From Boletus sp. NGJ (taxonomy: Eukaryota; Basidiomycota; Agaricomycetes; Boletales; Boletaceae): a stretch of 64,000 nucleotides of DNA. Position numbers and translations under genes: made by a program. The notes below the pieces were generated by a model, which saw nothing but the letters and a program-made list of their open reading frames with translations, did not search any database and was not told the DNA's origin. Location: the NCBI GenBank assembly GCA_019096195.1, contig JAGTXK010000087.1, positions 434,001 to 498,000 of the forward strand, written 5' to 3'. This document shows, in pieces, positions 24,102-36,060 of the stretch; positions within the stretch are counted from its first letter, which is position 1; each line of letters opens with the position of its first letter.

Positions 24102-27075
24102 TTAGAAGCTAGCCTCGTTTCCTTTACGTGTCACGGGAGAACTCGGCAGCCCTGTCGACGTGCGCCGCTGTCGTTTCACTGCCACCGCAGCAGCCTGTGA
24201 AGTCCCGGTCGCTCGATTTGCAGGTGCAGCACGAGTGCTGGAAAACCCGCTGGGAATGGCGTTGGTGGTAGCGGAACGGGGTCTGCTAGATGCGGCAATC
24301 TTTGGCAGCCCGGCGCCTCCACTCTTGCGAGAGTTGCTGCCGCTTGGCGTGCCAGATGCCCTATTTCTGCAAGCACGATGAATACGGATGCGATCAAAGC
24401 AAGTAGATCCCAACCTCTTCTTGATGACATCCGTCTTGAGCGACAGTGGCCGGACGACGCCGTGCAGTTTCTTTACGATGGATGAGGATGCGTTCGCAGC
24501 AAAACGTCGGTTCTACTCACAAAGAAGAGGCCACAGGCATTGCCTGTGAGTCGTTGGTCAATAGAGCGTCGAGTTTGTGGATATGGCTACTCACAAAGAG
24601 GTTGTCCCTCCGGATCACGTCTCCACAGCGGGGTGTTGGTCGTCTGACAGTTTGTGCAGGAAGTTGGTGGTTGATCCCCGTCATCGCTGCTTCCCTTGGC
24701 AGTAGCACTGCTACTACCCTCGGTAGTCAATTCGGGGGTGCTCGTGGCCGATCTGGAGACAGCGACTGTGGTGGACTTGTTCCGTTGCAGGCCCTGAGCG
24801 ACGCGATTGGTCGATGATATCTTGCGATTGGGCAAGTGGACGTTGTTGGCGCCTTCGATGGAGGGGGGAGATGACGCATTGGATGTGATGTACGGTTCAG
24901 GGGAGGCTGTCGACGAGGGTAGGCCATTGCCCCAATCGCTGGTCGGGCTGGCATGATAGCTTTGCAAAACCATCTCTCCGTGTTCCACAGACAAGATCTG
25001 GGTTGGATCGACGTGGGTATACGGGCCTTGACCCAGGTTTACGCCGGCGTCCAAGGATTGGAACGGGAGTCCGAGGAGTTGACGGTAATCGACGCCATCA
25101 TCAGTGGCGTAGTTGGCGGCGCTCAAATGTTGAACGTAGCCCTCTGCCATTGCTGCGTTGGCGGCAGTAGATATTCCCTCGTCGACACGAGGAGAGCCCA
25201 CAGCAGGCGTATAAGTAGGTGCACTGAGCGAGTGCGGCGCAGAATCATGGAAACGCAGATCAGATACTCTTGCGTTCTCGGCACTTTGCAGCATGTGTGG
25301 GAATTCATGATGTGATATTGCGCTTCCCGGTGAGGTGAAGTCGAACATGGCATCAAATGGTGGAAAGCTGAAATTGAACGTGGTAGATGGGAAAGAACTG
25401 CTGCCAAGGTACTGATCCGCCTGCCGGTGCTTGGTTGAGCGCGGATTACCTTGGACGTTTGACGGATCAGCGCGCAGCATGCTCTCTGCATGTGGTGCGT
25501 CTGCACGCCGCTTCTGGCCCGCGAGACTGTCGGGCGAGAGTGGTTTACCGTTTACTTGGTGTCGACCACTTGGGCCGGTGAATATACCTTGGCGCTCGAC
25601 GGTGTGATCAAAGCTTGTTTTGCGCACGTGCCTCGGAAATGCACGACGGTTTGATGACTGGTCGTCAAGGAGGGACTTGGAGGGCCCGTGGAGGCCAAAA
25701 GAAGGGAGCGAAGAAGGATGGAAAGCTGGGGTGTCGAGTGCGGACAAGGAGTGATCAAATTGATTAACGTGAGCGTTGTCATGAGTGGGACTTGCAAACG
25801 GAGACGCCTCGTGGCCGGTCTTGCCTTCATAAATGGCGGATAGTGCGGAGCGCATGGCGCCTGAAGAAGAAGAAGTCTGAGAAGGACGCGAGGAAGATAG
25901 GGTGGAAGTAGCCGGTATCCGTATGGCGGGTGACGAAGCATGTTCTACCGAGCGTCGGACACCCCGCTCGGGAGACTTGTCTGGACGGCCGTGTGTACTT
26001 GGGAAGGGATGGTACAAGGGAAGTTGGGTGACTGATTGTGGTGGACGGGAGCGGGAGCGACTTTGGGGACGCCAGTCCATTGAGATTCGAGATCTTGACC
26101 TACTCATGGCGCGCCAGTCCATTGCCTCGCCGCTGAAGCAGATTCGCATCACGAGCCAAGGAAGAGGGTTGAAGCGATTACGTACTCGTCATCCTCTACG
26201 CCATCCTGGTTGGTACCGTCGAAGCCGATGACCTGAACCTTTGTCTTTCCCTTTGCAAACGGTCTGCCTCTCTCCTCGGTGTGTGGACTGGGGGGGGTGA
26301 GCTCGGTCTTGACAGCGTGGGAGTCCTCCTGGTCCTTTTTCTTTTTGAGAGCGAGGGCCATCATGCGCCAGGTGATGTTTTCCATTCTCTGTGCGTGGGG
26401 GAGGTTGGCTTTGGTGCGGGCAAACATCTTCCAGACCTGGGTAGCAAGGGGATCTTGTTTGGCGAGTTTCTCTGGGTCTGTTTCGGAGGAGGGGAGGGGG
26501 GTGGATTGAATATCGGGGGAGCCTGAGAGCCTGGGAGAGGTGTAGGAGGTCTGGCCATGGTCGTTGGTGGATGGGGTGAAGAGATCGTCGGAAAAGAGGT
26601 CGGATAGAATGGCGGACTTTGACTCGACGGAGAGGGGGGATGGGTCCGGGGGGACGGTGCCATTCTGGGGTATGGAGAGGTGAGTGAGGGGGGAGGTGGG
26701 GGACATCCAGAGGGAGGGGGGGATGCCGACGTTTGAGCGCTCGGAGGGGATGTAGGGCTCAAGGTGAGGATGGGGGGGGTGGTTGGGCATGGCTATGCGG
26801 TGGGGTTTGTCGGGATGTTGTTTTGCCTGGGACCATGCGTTGTGATCATGGTGGTAATGATTGTTGTCTGGGGGTGGAAAGACGCCGTTGGCGACGAGGT
26901 TTGCGAACACGGCGGGGGTCAAGGGAGCGGCGAAGAAATTGTTCCAGTCGTCGTTTGAGAGGGCGTGCATTTGGGGGACGTCGTGATCTGTGGCGAGAGG
27001 GATCAGCTGCACGGGCGACATACGCAACGGAGGCGTGTCCGTTCTGGGCGGGATTCGTGAGCGACTGCGAAGCAT
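24102..27075 (-). CDS. areA: GATA zinc-finger transcription factor, AreA/Nit2-like
   Basis: This is probably the global nitrogen-catabolite activator. The ATG at 27075 is the first in-frame start that fits; a second Met lies at MSPVQLIPL. Residues ~250-300 form the fungal GATA-N (DUF1752) block: [20 protein letters not shown] followed by an ITWRMM helix. An intron (GTACGT about 26186, acceptor GCTTCAG) leads to an [19 protein letters not shown] stretch, then a long disordered Ser/Pro region. The single finger is C-x2-C-x17-C-x2-C ([20 protein letters not shown] then LCNACGLF), split by introns within the finger at LC/NACGLFF and before [22 protein letters not shown] basic Ala/Ser tail ends at TGA 24102. 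The LW...[17 protein letters not shown] pattern is that of AreA-type activators. The exact orthologue is inferred. Confidence 0.88.
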
Positions 27076-27362
27076 TTGGGTTGGGCAAATCTTTTTATGA
27101 AAAGGACAATATAAAATATAAAATCGAAGCGAGATGGGGTCAACGTCCACAACGTTGAAGAGGGCGACGACACGGCCCCCGCGACACATATTCCACATCC
27201 GGTAACACGACCCCCCTCGCATAGTGACCGGGGTCTTTCGTCATCTTTGAAATCAAAAACATCCTCGGTGACCGTGACATCAGATCTCCACAGTCGATCC
27301 ATTTTTATTTTGGTTCTAGTCTCGTCTCCGCCGGACGGACCTCTGCTCGTGCATCACTCAAG
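27076..27362. promoter_or_regulatory. GATA gene upstream region / peptidase 3' end
   Basis: An AT-rich patch lies near 27095-27125, just upstream of the GATA ATG. No gene is seen. GATA motifs could allow autoregulation but I did not find a convincing cluster. Confidence 0.3.
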
Positions 27363-28817
27363 TCAGGTCCGATCTGCCGACTCATTGCCCCGGCGTGAGA
27401 CTCTGCTCTTGCGCTTTTTTGCCTTTGCCTCCCCATCCGTCGCCACCTGTGGCGTACTGCCCCCGTCTTGAACGTCTGGCAACGCCCGTGCTCCCGTATC
27501 ATCTGACCAACTCCACACGTCCATCACTTCCCCACGCACAACCGCCGTAGCCACCAAAGACAGTATACAGGCCGGACTACATTCCACCATATCGTCAGCC
27601 GCGAGGGGGGTCATGGGCTACGCTTACCTAAGATACAACAGTGCCGGCTGCGCCCTGCCCAGCGTATGCATCACGCTCATCGTCGTGATGAGACCCACCA
27701 CGTATGCGGTTAATGTGACAAAGAAGTATGGCTTCCCAAAAGACCTCTTACGCGCATAGTCATACCGGAGTGCCAGGGCAATGAAAATACCCGGCATCAC
27801 GACGTCACCGAGCCCAAGCATGCTGAACCCTCTTTCACTGGCCAGTGTCATCGATTTGGGCCACAGAAGCTTGATGGGCACGTCCAGAGACGTCGCTACT
27901 TTCACCATCTAGACACAATCAGCACCACCCCGGCGTCTGTCCAGCTGCCTCTCACCACGTCCGTACCAAATACCCAGTAGATGTCGTAAAAGAAAAGCCC
28001 CGACAGGAGAATGCATCCCGTTTTGAACGAGTCCACTTTTAGCATCGACAGCGCATTGTGTGAAAAGGAGAGTGCGAGAACGTCCGTCCACAATGCAGAC
28101 CTGCGAGACAGGTTGTAAAGAATGCAAGGAAGCACCCCCACTGGCAACAGCACCAGCGTCGGCGTGCGGAATGACAGGGAGACCACCTCTATACAAAGCA
28201 TCAACACACACGACATGTGCACGCGCTCGACGCACCGAGTGGTCCCCGGAGCAACAGTACCCGGTGCCGATCGAACATCCTCCATTTATCCCTCCCGATG
28301 ACGAATTTAGCCAACGACACGCTGGACTAGACACGGGTCAGCACAACTGGCAAAACGAGCGCACGTTCGCCCCTCCGCACCTTCCATACGCTCCCCACCC
28401 CGGCAATCGAAAAATACCACCCAAGCAACCAATTGATCCATTCCTTGCCCACGTACGTGACCACCATGTACATCCCAAACAAGGCGACCGAACCGATCTG
28501 TGGGAGGCAAGACGTGAGCGTCGTTGCCCTCTGTCACGGCGCACTCACGATCGGGAACAGCCACGCATCGCTCGAGGACAGGCGGTCTGTAATGTCTTGC
28601 TCGTCGTCGTCGTCGTCGTCATCCTGGAGGACGCTCTGTTTGGGGGCACCTCGCTCGCGTGGACTGGTCTTTCACCTCGGGGTTAAATGTGGAACAGGTG
28701 AGGTGAGGGGGCGGGGCGTACCGGCAACGAGTCGAACGCACCACAGTAAATGGAGACGCTCGCGAGACAGAGCAGCCCGGCGTAGGAGGCGATGAGGTCC
28801 CAGTCTGTGTCTGTCAT
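27363..28817 (-). CDS. Signal peptide peptidase (presenilin-type aspartyl protease)
   Basis: This intramembrane aspartyl protease of the ER cleaves leftover signal peptides. The ATG at 28817 gives MTDTDWDLIASYAGLLCLAS, a first membrane span. Splicing (GTACGC to GTGAAAG) adds an acidic linker with seven Asp encoded by a GAC repeat, then SSSDAWLFPI and IGSVALFGMYMVV. The catalytic motifs are both present: YD in GLFFYDIYWVFGTDV (about 27965) and GLGD in SMLGLGDVVMPG (about 27810). The conserved PAL motif is in RAQPALLYL, followed by an intron and the last span SPACILSLVATAVVRGE. The C-tail is Lys/Arg-rich (KAKKRKSRVSRR) and ends at TGA 27363. About nine membrane spans are expected. The gene looks intact. 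Confidence 0.9.
28600..28623. repeat. Trinucleotide (GAC/GTC)n microsatellite inside the peptidase gene
   Basis: Eight tandem triplets, the last with one change, encode most of a poly-Asp run in the loop after the first membrane span. Confidence 0.8.
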
Positions 28818-29041
28818 TCGGACACGGGCAAAAGAAAGAAGACGGTGCCAAAGAAATTTCTGTATTGGGAACGTGTCACAAGAAGAGAAGACTACTGCGG
28901 TTCCAAAAAAAAAAAAAAACAGAGCGTAGGATTGTTGCCTTTGTAGTCCTCTCCGGGCCGACATGCCGTCACACGCGTCTCCTTTATCTACTCGATTACG
29001 ACGCCCGTTTCTATGTACGTCGTCTCCCCGACGGTATACAA
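28818..29041. promoter_or_regulatory. Signal peptide peptidase upstream region
   Basis: A 223-bp gap lies between two minus-strand genes, with a poly-T run on the minus strand at about 28905-28919. No other feature is seen. Confidence 0.35.
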
Positions 29042-31413
29042 TCAGTATCCTGCAGCAATCCCATTTTTTCTCGAGTCGCTCGCCGCTGTGTCCTCGCGTA
29101 AGTATCCGGGTAGAACAACGCGATCGGAACGTACCGTAGATCTGGCCATCTTTACTCACGACAGTCTGAATCACCGCGGCAACGCGATTGATATCCAAAA
29201 CTACACCCGACACGTCAGCAACATGGCCGCGAGGCATCATCGGACGCACCCTTCACATTATGCCCCCGGTCCCGGAGTCCATCAAGGACCATCGCTGGGA
29301 GGATATTATCCGCACCGACTAGCTCTGGATAGAGTTGATCGTGGACGCGTCCATATTCCACGGCTTGGCTGGCGTCCATCCCCCAATCCAGGTTCAACAA
29401 CGTCTGAAAGAGGGCAGAGAATATCTGTGATCCCCCAGAACCACCAATGGCGAGGTAAAACGAGCCATCGGCGTATTCTAGGATGCTGGGCGCGACGGAA
29501 GACAGTGGTCGCTTGCCCGGTTCAGGGTAGTTGTCTGGATCAGCGATTGGTCACGCTCTGAGAATGGACGGTGCGACTTACAGGGGGATGGCCGCAAGCC
29601 AAACCCGTTCAAAACCCCAGGCGTGGAGAAATCGTCCATCTACATGGAATGATTCAAAACCGTGCGTGTTCCGTAGATGGTTCATACCTCGTCGTTCAGA
29701 ACAACACCCGTCTCCGGTTCGAGGACTTGAGAACCAAAGACCAAATTCACCGTGGTGGTCAATGCAACGGCCATACCATCCCTGTCCACCACCGAAACGT
29801 GACTCTGTTCGTCCGACAATAAAAAAAGCACTCATGATCCGGATGTGCAGAATACGTACAGTGCCATGATCGGTCTCGACATCAAATTCAGGGTTGTAAT
29901 ATTCCGGCGGATGCGTCCGGTCCTTGATGGCAACGTCAAAAGCAACGCAAAGTCAATAGGCACAAAATTCTCACGTCGGTGAGATTAGCGGCAATCAGAT
30001 CAGCGAATGTTTTGGTCGGGATCTCGCTGACACGGGTGGTGTTGCCTGTGTAGTAGGACAGGTCTCCTATCCTTGTTCTAGAGCACCATCAGAGCTGGCC
30101 GCGGACAATGTGTTGCCATCTGAACCTACCGTGCTGCGAATCCGACTGGTCGCAGTTGAGATCTTGCGAAATGACCCTCACGGTGAACACATGGACTTAC
30201 ACTTCACCGCTTCGACGATTCGATGCACATTCAACGGCGTCCGACCTTCGCGAATGAGATCAAATCGCTCAAGGAGGTTCAACATGTGGAGAAGCACAGG
30301 CCCCGAAGTGGGTGCATGTGTAGTGTACACTTTCCTGTCCTGATAGGTCCCTTGGAGCGCACGTTCGACCTTGACAGCGTAGTGCTCGAGGTCCGCATGT
30401 GTAAGAATACCACCCGTGTCGTGAACTTTACGAATGATGGAATCAGCAATGGAACCCTGTCACTGGTGTTTAATTGGATCGCCGCCATCCGAGAACAGAA
30501 GGAATTGAACCAAACCTTGTAAAAAGCACCCGGTCCCTCATTTGCAATTATGTCGAGCGTGCGGGAATAATTTGTGCGCTGAATGAGTTCCCCCTGAAGA
30601 AGCAGCTTTCCCTCCGGGGCAAACACTGCACGCCAGTCTTTGCTGTGGAGCATGAGATATGAGTACATCTGTAACACATAAACAATGGGAAGGTGTTCTA
30701 TGGCGATCACCTACTTGGATCCTCCTGGCCAGCTCCACGTCCACAGTCCATTCAGCGGCGAGTTCGACACTCGGCTGAACGAGTCTTCGCCAGGGCAAAT
30801 GACCCCACCGGCGATGAGCTTCTTCGAAGCCACGAAGTTCACCTGGTACCCCAACTGCCAAGCCACCATACTTGGCAGCCACAGAATGGTTTACATACAT
30901 CGTCTTGCTCGCCAACCCCGGTGCTGTCTCCCGGTAATCGACCGTAAACACCTCGGAAGTTGTACCTGGCGTCTTGGGCGGTATACGAACGGTCATGAAG
31001 CCACCACCGCCAATTCCCGAGCTTCATGTAATGCCGGACCAAACGTGAGCTTGTCGCACGGTAGTGATGAGCAAAACTCACGAGAACATGTTGACGACGC
31101 CAACACACAGCGAAGCGCCGATGGCTGCGTCGACGGCGTTCCCTCCCTCCTTTAGTATATCGACCCCAATGTCGGAGCAGCGCTTGTTCTCCGCCGCAAC
31201 AGCGCCATGGTCTGCAGTGATTAGATAAGCGGGATTGCGAACGATTGACACCAAGTGGCTGCGAAAGAACGCTAAGAGTAAGAGGGCGCTGACGAGGAGG
31301 AAGCCCCGCTTCCATGAGCTGGACGCGCGCGCTTTGACGCCAGTGTGCAGAGGAAGCCTGTCGTCGGAAAATGCTTTGGATCCAATGAGTGATGTATCCT
31401 CGAGGGATAACAT
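29042..31413 (-). CDS. Gamma-glutamyltransferase (glutathione hydrolase)
   Basis: This Ntn-hydrolase splits the gamma-glutamyl bond of glutathione. The ATG at 31413 gives a short cytosolic start and an N-terminal anchor (GFLLVSALLLLAFF), so it is a type II membrane protein, probably vacuolar. Conserved blocks: AVAAENKRCSDIGVDILKEG, GGNAVDAAIGASLCVGVVN, SGIGGGGFM, DYRETAP, VGVPGELRG, HAPTSGPVLLHMLNL, then the self-processing site DHGTSHVSVVDRDGMAVALT, whose Thr becomes the nucleophile of the small subunit. After that come NDEMDDFSTPG, KRPLSSVAPSI and GGSGGSQIFSAL. The last exon ends NGIAAGY with TGA at 29042-29044. There are about eleven introns and no breaks. It is divergent from the next plus-strand gene. 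A dead copy lies at 34190-36060. Confidence 0.92.
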
Positions 31414-31555
31414 GGTATCCCCTACGACGTGAGTGAGCAAACCTTTGAGGAGAACGTCTTCAAGTGACAAAGATCTCCAATTCGGTTCCCACCGACCGAA
31501 AATTGATGTGTCACCGCGGAGACAACGATATCGCTTAGATAACTCTTCGTTCCAA
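31414..31555. promoter_or_regulatory. 142-bp divergent promoter
   Basis: The starts of gamma-glutamyltransferase (minus, 31413) and the unknown gene (plus, 31556) are only 142 bp apart, so the two probably share regulatory DNA. No recognised operator is seen. Confidence 0.4.
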
Positions 31556-33682
31556 ATGCCTACATCGTCTCTTGTAGGTCGGGACGACTCATCGAGCCTG
31601 TCGCGCTACACAAATGCAAGGTTGGTTTATGTAAACGTCGTCAGGCTCCATGACGGTGACCACACTTGCTCAGCACCAACGTTCAGGCAAACACGATAGG
31701 TCTACTGACAACACCTATTGGCTCGCTCCAGCGTGCTGAAAGTATCTCCATAGACATTTCACAGTACAGGCCAGTGAAGCGAAGGAAGGTCGCTGGCCTC
31801 AATGCGCGTTTCGACCGCATGATCAAATCGGTCGACACCGTGCTCTCATACAGAACCACATCGCGCGAAAGGATGCAGTCCTCCGGCACCTCCTCCGTCA
31901 GCAGCCACGACGTTCCAAAGACCCCGGTGGACGCCTACAGCAACCTCCATCCAGGGAATCTGGGCAAAAGTTTTTCCGTCTTGAAAATGAAAAAGTCGCC
32001 TCTACTCCCCCGGGAAGACTCCGATGGATGCCCTAAGCCTGCGGTATGCGTATATGCGCTCAGTTCTTCCAAATCTACAGTACTTTTCCTATTTGCAACG
32101 TACAGGAACCCAAGGAACCGAGGAACCCACTCCCTGATTGGCTCGCGAACACGTTCTGTAGCCTAGAAGCAGGCCATCCCTTGCGGGGATTGCTATCGCA
32201 TTCTCGCATTAATACGGAACCCAAGTCCAGCTCTGCGGCACAGCAGCTGGATATTTCACACGAGGAAGTGCTATTTGCATTCTCGCCCTTCCAGTTTGAC
32301 AAACAAGAGCAAGTTCCCGATGCAGCTTATCGCGCACAAAGTACATTGAATGTGCAGGGAAATGTCTCGTCTATCGTTCCGACACTATCGCACTTGCAGC
32401 CCGAGGCGTCGACGAATGTCCTGCCGTTTTCAACCCCAGGCTGTTTCGCCCCAGTTCGCAGGTCAACAGAGCATGCAGTCGTTGACGCCACATTACAGAA
32501 ACCATTGGTCCCTGTACCACAGCAATTGACTTCCCATGCCATTAACATGATGCACCCTCCAGCATTACCTGTGTCTCATTTACGTCCAGATAATGAAATT
32601 GAACTGCCACAACTCACTCGGGCATTTTCGGGCCTTGTTCAAGACAATGAACCCCCCTCGGACTTCCAGGAGCACGGTGCCTGGATTAGTCACAACCACC
32701 AAGTGTTTCGGGGTGGCGACGATAACCTCAACGTGTATGCAACTCCAGGACCCACCTATGCATATTCCCTCCCGGTCTACTTCGATTCGCCCACAGAAGA
32801 TCCTTCGCTATCTGATCCTCTCAAACCCGAATCTTACGGATTGGATCTTAATGCTATTGGCTTCCGTTGGCGTCCGTTCTTGCGATCGAATACCCAAGAA
32901 AACGACACGAACAGACCTTTTGTATCACCTTCGCCCCCGCTTGGATATCCTGTACCTAATCAGGTGGGCGATCAGAACGGATGCGGTGCACGTTTTCCTG
33001 TGGATCAGCGAGAGTATGGCGCCTCCAGCAACGAACCCTCTTCCCTCGCGGAAGACTTGGAAATAGCCTATCTCAACGACGTTGGCGCGATACTGCCTAG
33101 CAACATGAATACGAGCACTATCAACAACCTAATCCGACCCTGCCTGTCGCCGATCAATGACGTACAGCAAGTGCTGCCCGCGTTCGCCATGGCACCGGGC
33201 ATTATCTTATCTCCGCTCCGAGATCAACCTGAATCTGCTTTGCTGGCTGCCGATAGCGACCCACCTCGTGGTGATGGAGAAAACATACATACAAACGAAG
33301 AACTCTCCTCGGTGAGTGAATGGCAGACGAATCTGCAAGCGAGATGCATTTGTGACTTTTTGTGGACCATTCCCGTCGTTCCTCGAAGTCGCATGGCGAA
33401 GAAATGAGGGTTATTGAATCAGAAGCTCACGAGATAGGGCCCTCGACACCGATGAGGCAACTACCCGTTTCTCCTCCCAGCGCACCCCAAAAGATTCGAT
33501 TGGGTCAATTCTGCGGCATGCCACGGACACCTGTTCGCAAGACGTCTTCCGCGTTGTCCTGGATGATTCCTTTGAAACACTCAAAACGCACCGTTGCGGT
33601 TCGCGATGACGTCGACTGTCACCTTTCGCGCATTTCCGCAAACAGCCACGACAGCATCGAATCTTGGGGTGACACGAGTTGA
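31556..33682 (+). CDS. Disordered hypothetical protein (about 650 aa)
   Basis: I do not recognise the family. The ATG at 31556 starts MPTSSLVGRDDSSSLSRYT. A phase-0 intron (donor GTAAAC at about 31631, acceptor TTCAG at 31686) leads to LLTTPIGSLQRAESISIDIS and a basic PVKRRKVAG tract that could be a nuclear localisation signal. A second intron (about 32044-32103) leads to a long exon, 32104-33312, rich in Pro/Ser/Asn with little predicted order. A third intron (GTGAGT to TCGAAG) gives a C-terminal exon with PSTPMRQLPVSPPSAPQKIR and PRTPVRKTSSALSWM, which contain SP/TP sites of cyclin-dependent-kinase type. The stop is TGA at 33680-33682. A nuclear, phosphorylated regulatory protein is an inference only. 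Confidence 0.7.
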
Positions 33683-34189
33683 AGGCATTCGGAAATGCTG
33701 TGTGATGAAGTTTCGGTTGAACAGTTCCTACGTGGTACTATCTGCTTCGTTGCTAGGAATTGGAGGGTAACATGTTCAATTTCACATACCACTGAAAATT
33801 TCGACGAGAATACCCTTGCTCCCTTTACACTGTCACCCTAGGCGTAGCTATGTGGTTTCAGCGAATGCAAGTTGTGATGTTCATGTTCATGCTTATGTCT
33901 TGGTCAGGGACTCAGACTCAGTGATATAACAAACGACAAGAAAAAAACAGACGGCCAGGCGAATTTAATTCGTCGACACGTATTTGGCGCGAATCACGTA
34001 TGCTGTACATAGCTTTCGCGTTATATCTTCCCATCAAATATGCGAAAACGTTCGATTCTTTGTTGCAGCGTAGATTCGGCGATAGGTAGTGGGAAATGCC
34101 TAGTTATCTGGCCACTCTGTTGCATCGAGGACTACATACATACTAGTATACACACAGTCAGGTTACGTGGTGTCATGTAATAACACACA
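33683..34189. other. Intergenic
   Basis: This is the 3' flank of the preceding gene, with A- and T-rich sequence around 33930-34000. No coding signal is seen. Confidence 0.4.
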
Positions 34190-36060
34190 TTGTGCTCCCC
34201 AAACGGGCGGATAGCGTACCGTACCGTGTATCTTTCCATCCTCGTTCAAAACGACCTAGACCGCCACACCGACGCCGTTGGTCTCCGAGTCCGCCAGAGG
34301 GTCAACATGAACACGAGGACAAGGAATGAAAAAGCAGCAAGATATCGACATCGAACACCGTACGCATTGCTTACACTGTGCCCTCGAGCTCTCAGAGGCT
34401 CCATGGAGCCGAAGCTGGCAGGACGTCATCGGCGTCAAACCTGCAGCGGATAGCGTGGACCATGAACGCGCCTTATAATATTCAAGTATCCCTGCAGGAC
34501 AGCAATAGCTATCCATCAGCATATTTTATGATGGTGGAAGAAAGCATCTGTGATAGCGATTCATCACTCTGCCATAGAATAGTTTCGAGTTAGAGGGCTT
34601 ACGTGGGGGTAGCTACAAGCCAAATTTATTCGGAACCTTGGGTATGAAGAAGTCATCCATTCATGTTTGGATCAAATGGTTCAACGGCAATTCTCAATGC
34701 GCATCATGGTGTAGGCGTCACCTCGGTGTGAAGGATGATGCCAGTTCCCGTGCGACGGCCAGACCGTCCTCATTCACTGCGGAAATACGAGCCTGGTTAT
34801 CCATGATTAAGCGGTCCTAACTCGGATAGCGTGGAAAGCGTACGGTGCCATGATCTGTCTTCAAAAGCATTGTTCTAGAGCACCGTCAGAGTTGGCTGCA
34901 CGTGACGGAATGCGTTCCCATTTCAACTTACCGTGCCGCGGACTCGACCGATAGAATTGCCGTCGAGAAACCCCAATCCTGGTGAATACATGGTCTTACA
35001 ATTCATCGCTTCGAAAATTAACGGTATTCGACCTTCCCCGATCGAATCATATCGCTCAGGCAGGTTCAGCATGTGGAAAAGCACTGCAGCCCCCCGAAGT
35101 AGGAGCATGCGAGGTGTACCCATTCTTATCGTGGCAAGTCCCTTGGAGCGCACGTTCAACCTTGACAGCCATAGCTCTCGAGATCCGTATGGATCAGGAA
35201 TACCTGTTTCGCGCGACTTTACCAACGAAAGAGTTAGCAATGGGACCCTGTTACTGTTGTTCAGTTGGACTGGCGTAGTCTAAGACAATCAATTGACCCA
35301 AACCTTGTAAAAAGCACCGGGTTTCCCTTCGCAATTATTCCTAGTGTGTATGGGAGATATTGTTGTGACGAATGGTCCCCCCGAAGAAGCAGGGTATTCT
35401 TTGCTGCAAATACGGCACTCTAGTCTTTGACATCCGCGTGTATCTGAAAAACATTAGCGAGCGGAAGATCGATAACTATTTACTTGGATCATCTTGGGAA
35501 GGCCCATAGCACCTTCCCGGCAATCAACTGTAAATTCTTCAAAAGCTTCACCGGGTCGAACTTCCATGAAGCATCCCGCCAATTTCAAAGCTCGGTCTAA
35601 AACCCGAACTGGAATGTGAGCCGGATGAGCTTGCTAGCGGTGAACAGACTCACGAAAACATAGCGGTACTAATGCATCGTGCAGCGCCGATGACTGTGTC
35701 GACGGTATTGCCTCCGTCTTTGAATACGTTGACCCCAGGTCCCCAGTATCTGAGCGCTTGCTCTCTCACGCAATGGCCATGGAAGTGATCAGAGAAACGA
35801 GGTTGTAGGGAATGGTGTCACAGATTTGCTGCGAACGAACGCAAAGAGAAAGTAGGGGGAGCCAATGACAAGGAAGTCTCTTCCATGAGCTGGGCACACG
35901 AGACAGCGTACAGAGGAATTCTATCATCAAGTAGGGTTCTGAATCCAAGTAGCGAAGGGGAGTGAACATGTGTGTTTGCACGCCCAAGAGGACCTTTCAG
36001 ATACCATGGCACAGTAAATGAGGTCGGCGATGTCAATGAATGTTCAGAAATACAATGCAA
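34190..36060 (-). pseudogene. Degenerate second gamma-glutamyltransferase copy
   Basis: Scattered blocks match the intact gene at 29042-31413 in the same orientation and order. A GGNTVDTVIGAARCISTAMFS-like block near 35655-35725 corresponds to GGNAVDAAIGASLCVGVVN. The 34923-35240 block (VLFHMLNLPERYDSIGEGRIP) corresponds to VLLHMLNLLERFDLIREGRTP. A further block near 34240 (VLNEDGKIHG) corresponds to the C-terminal VSKDGQIYG. Reading frames change repeatedly and stops are frequent; several exons, including the region of the nucleophile Thr, are not recoverable. The copy spans most of the gene, introns included, so it arose by DNA duplication rather than retroposition. Divergence suggests an old event. 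Confidence 0.75.

Noticed and set aside
26361-26762. Pro/Ser-rich 133-codon minus-strand frame
   Set aside because: It is a shifted-frame shadow of the GATA factor's low-complexity exon.
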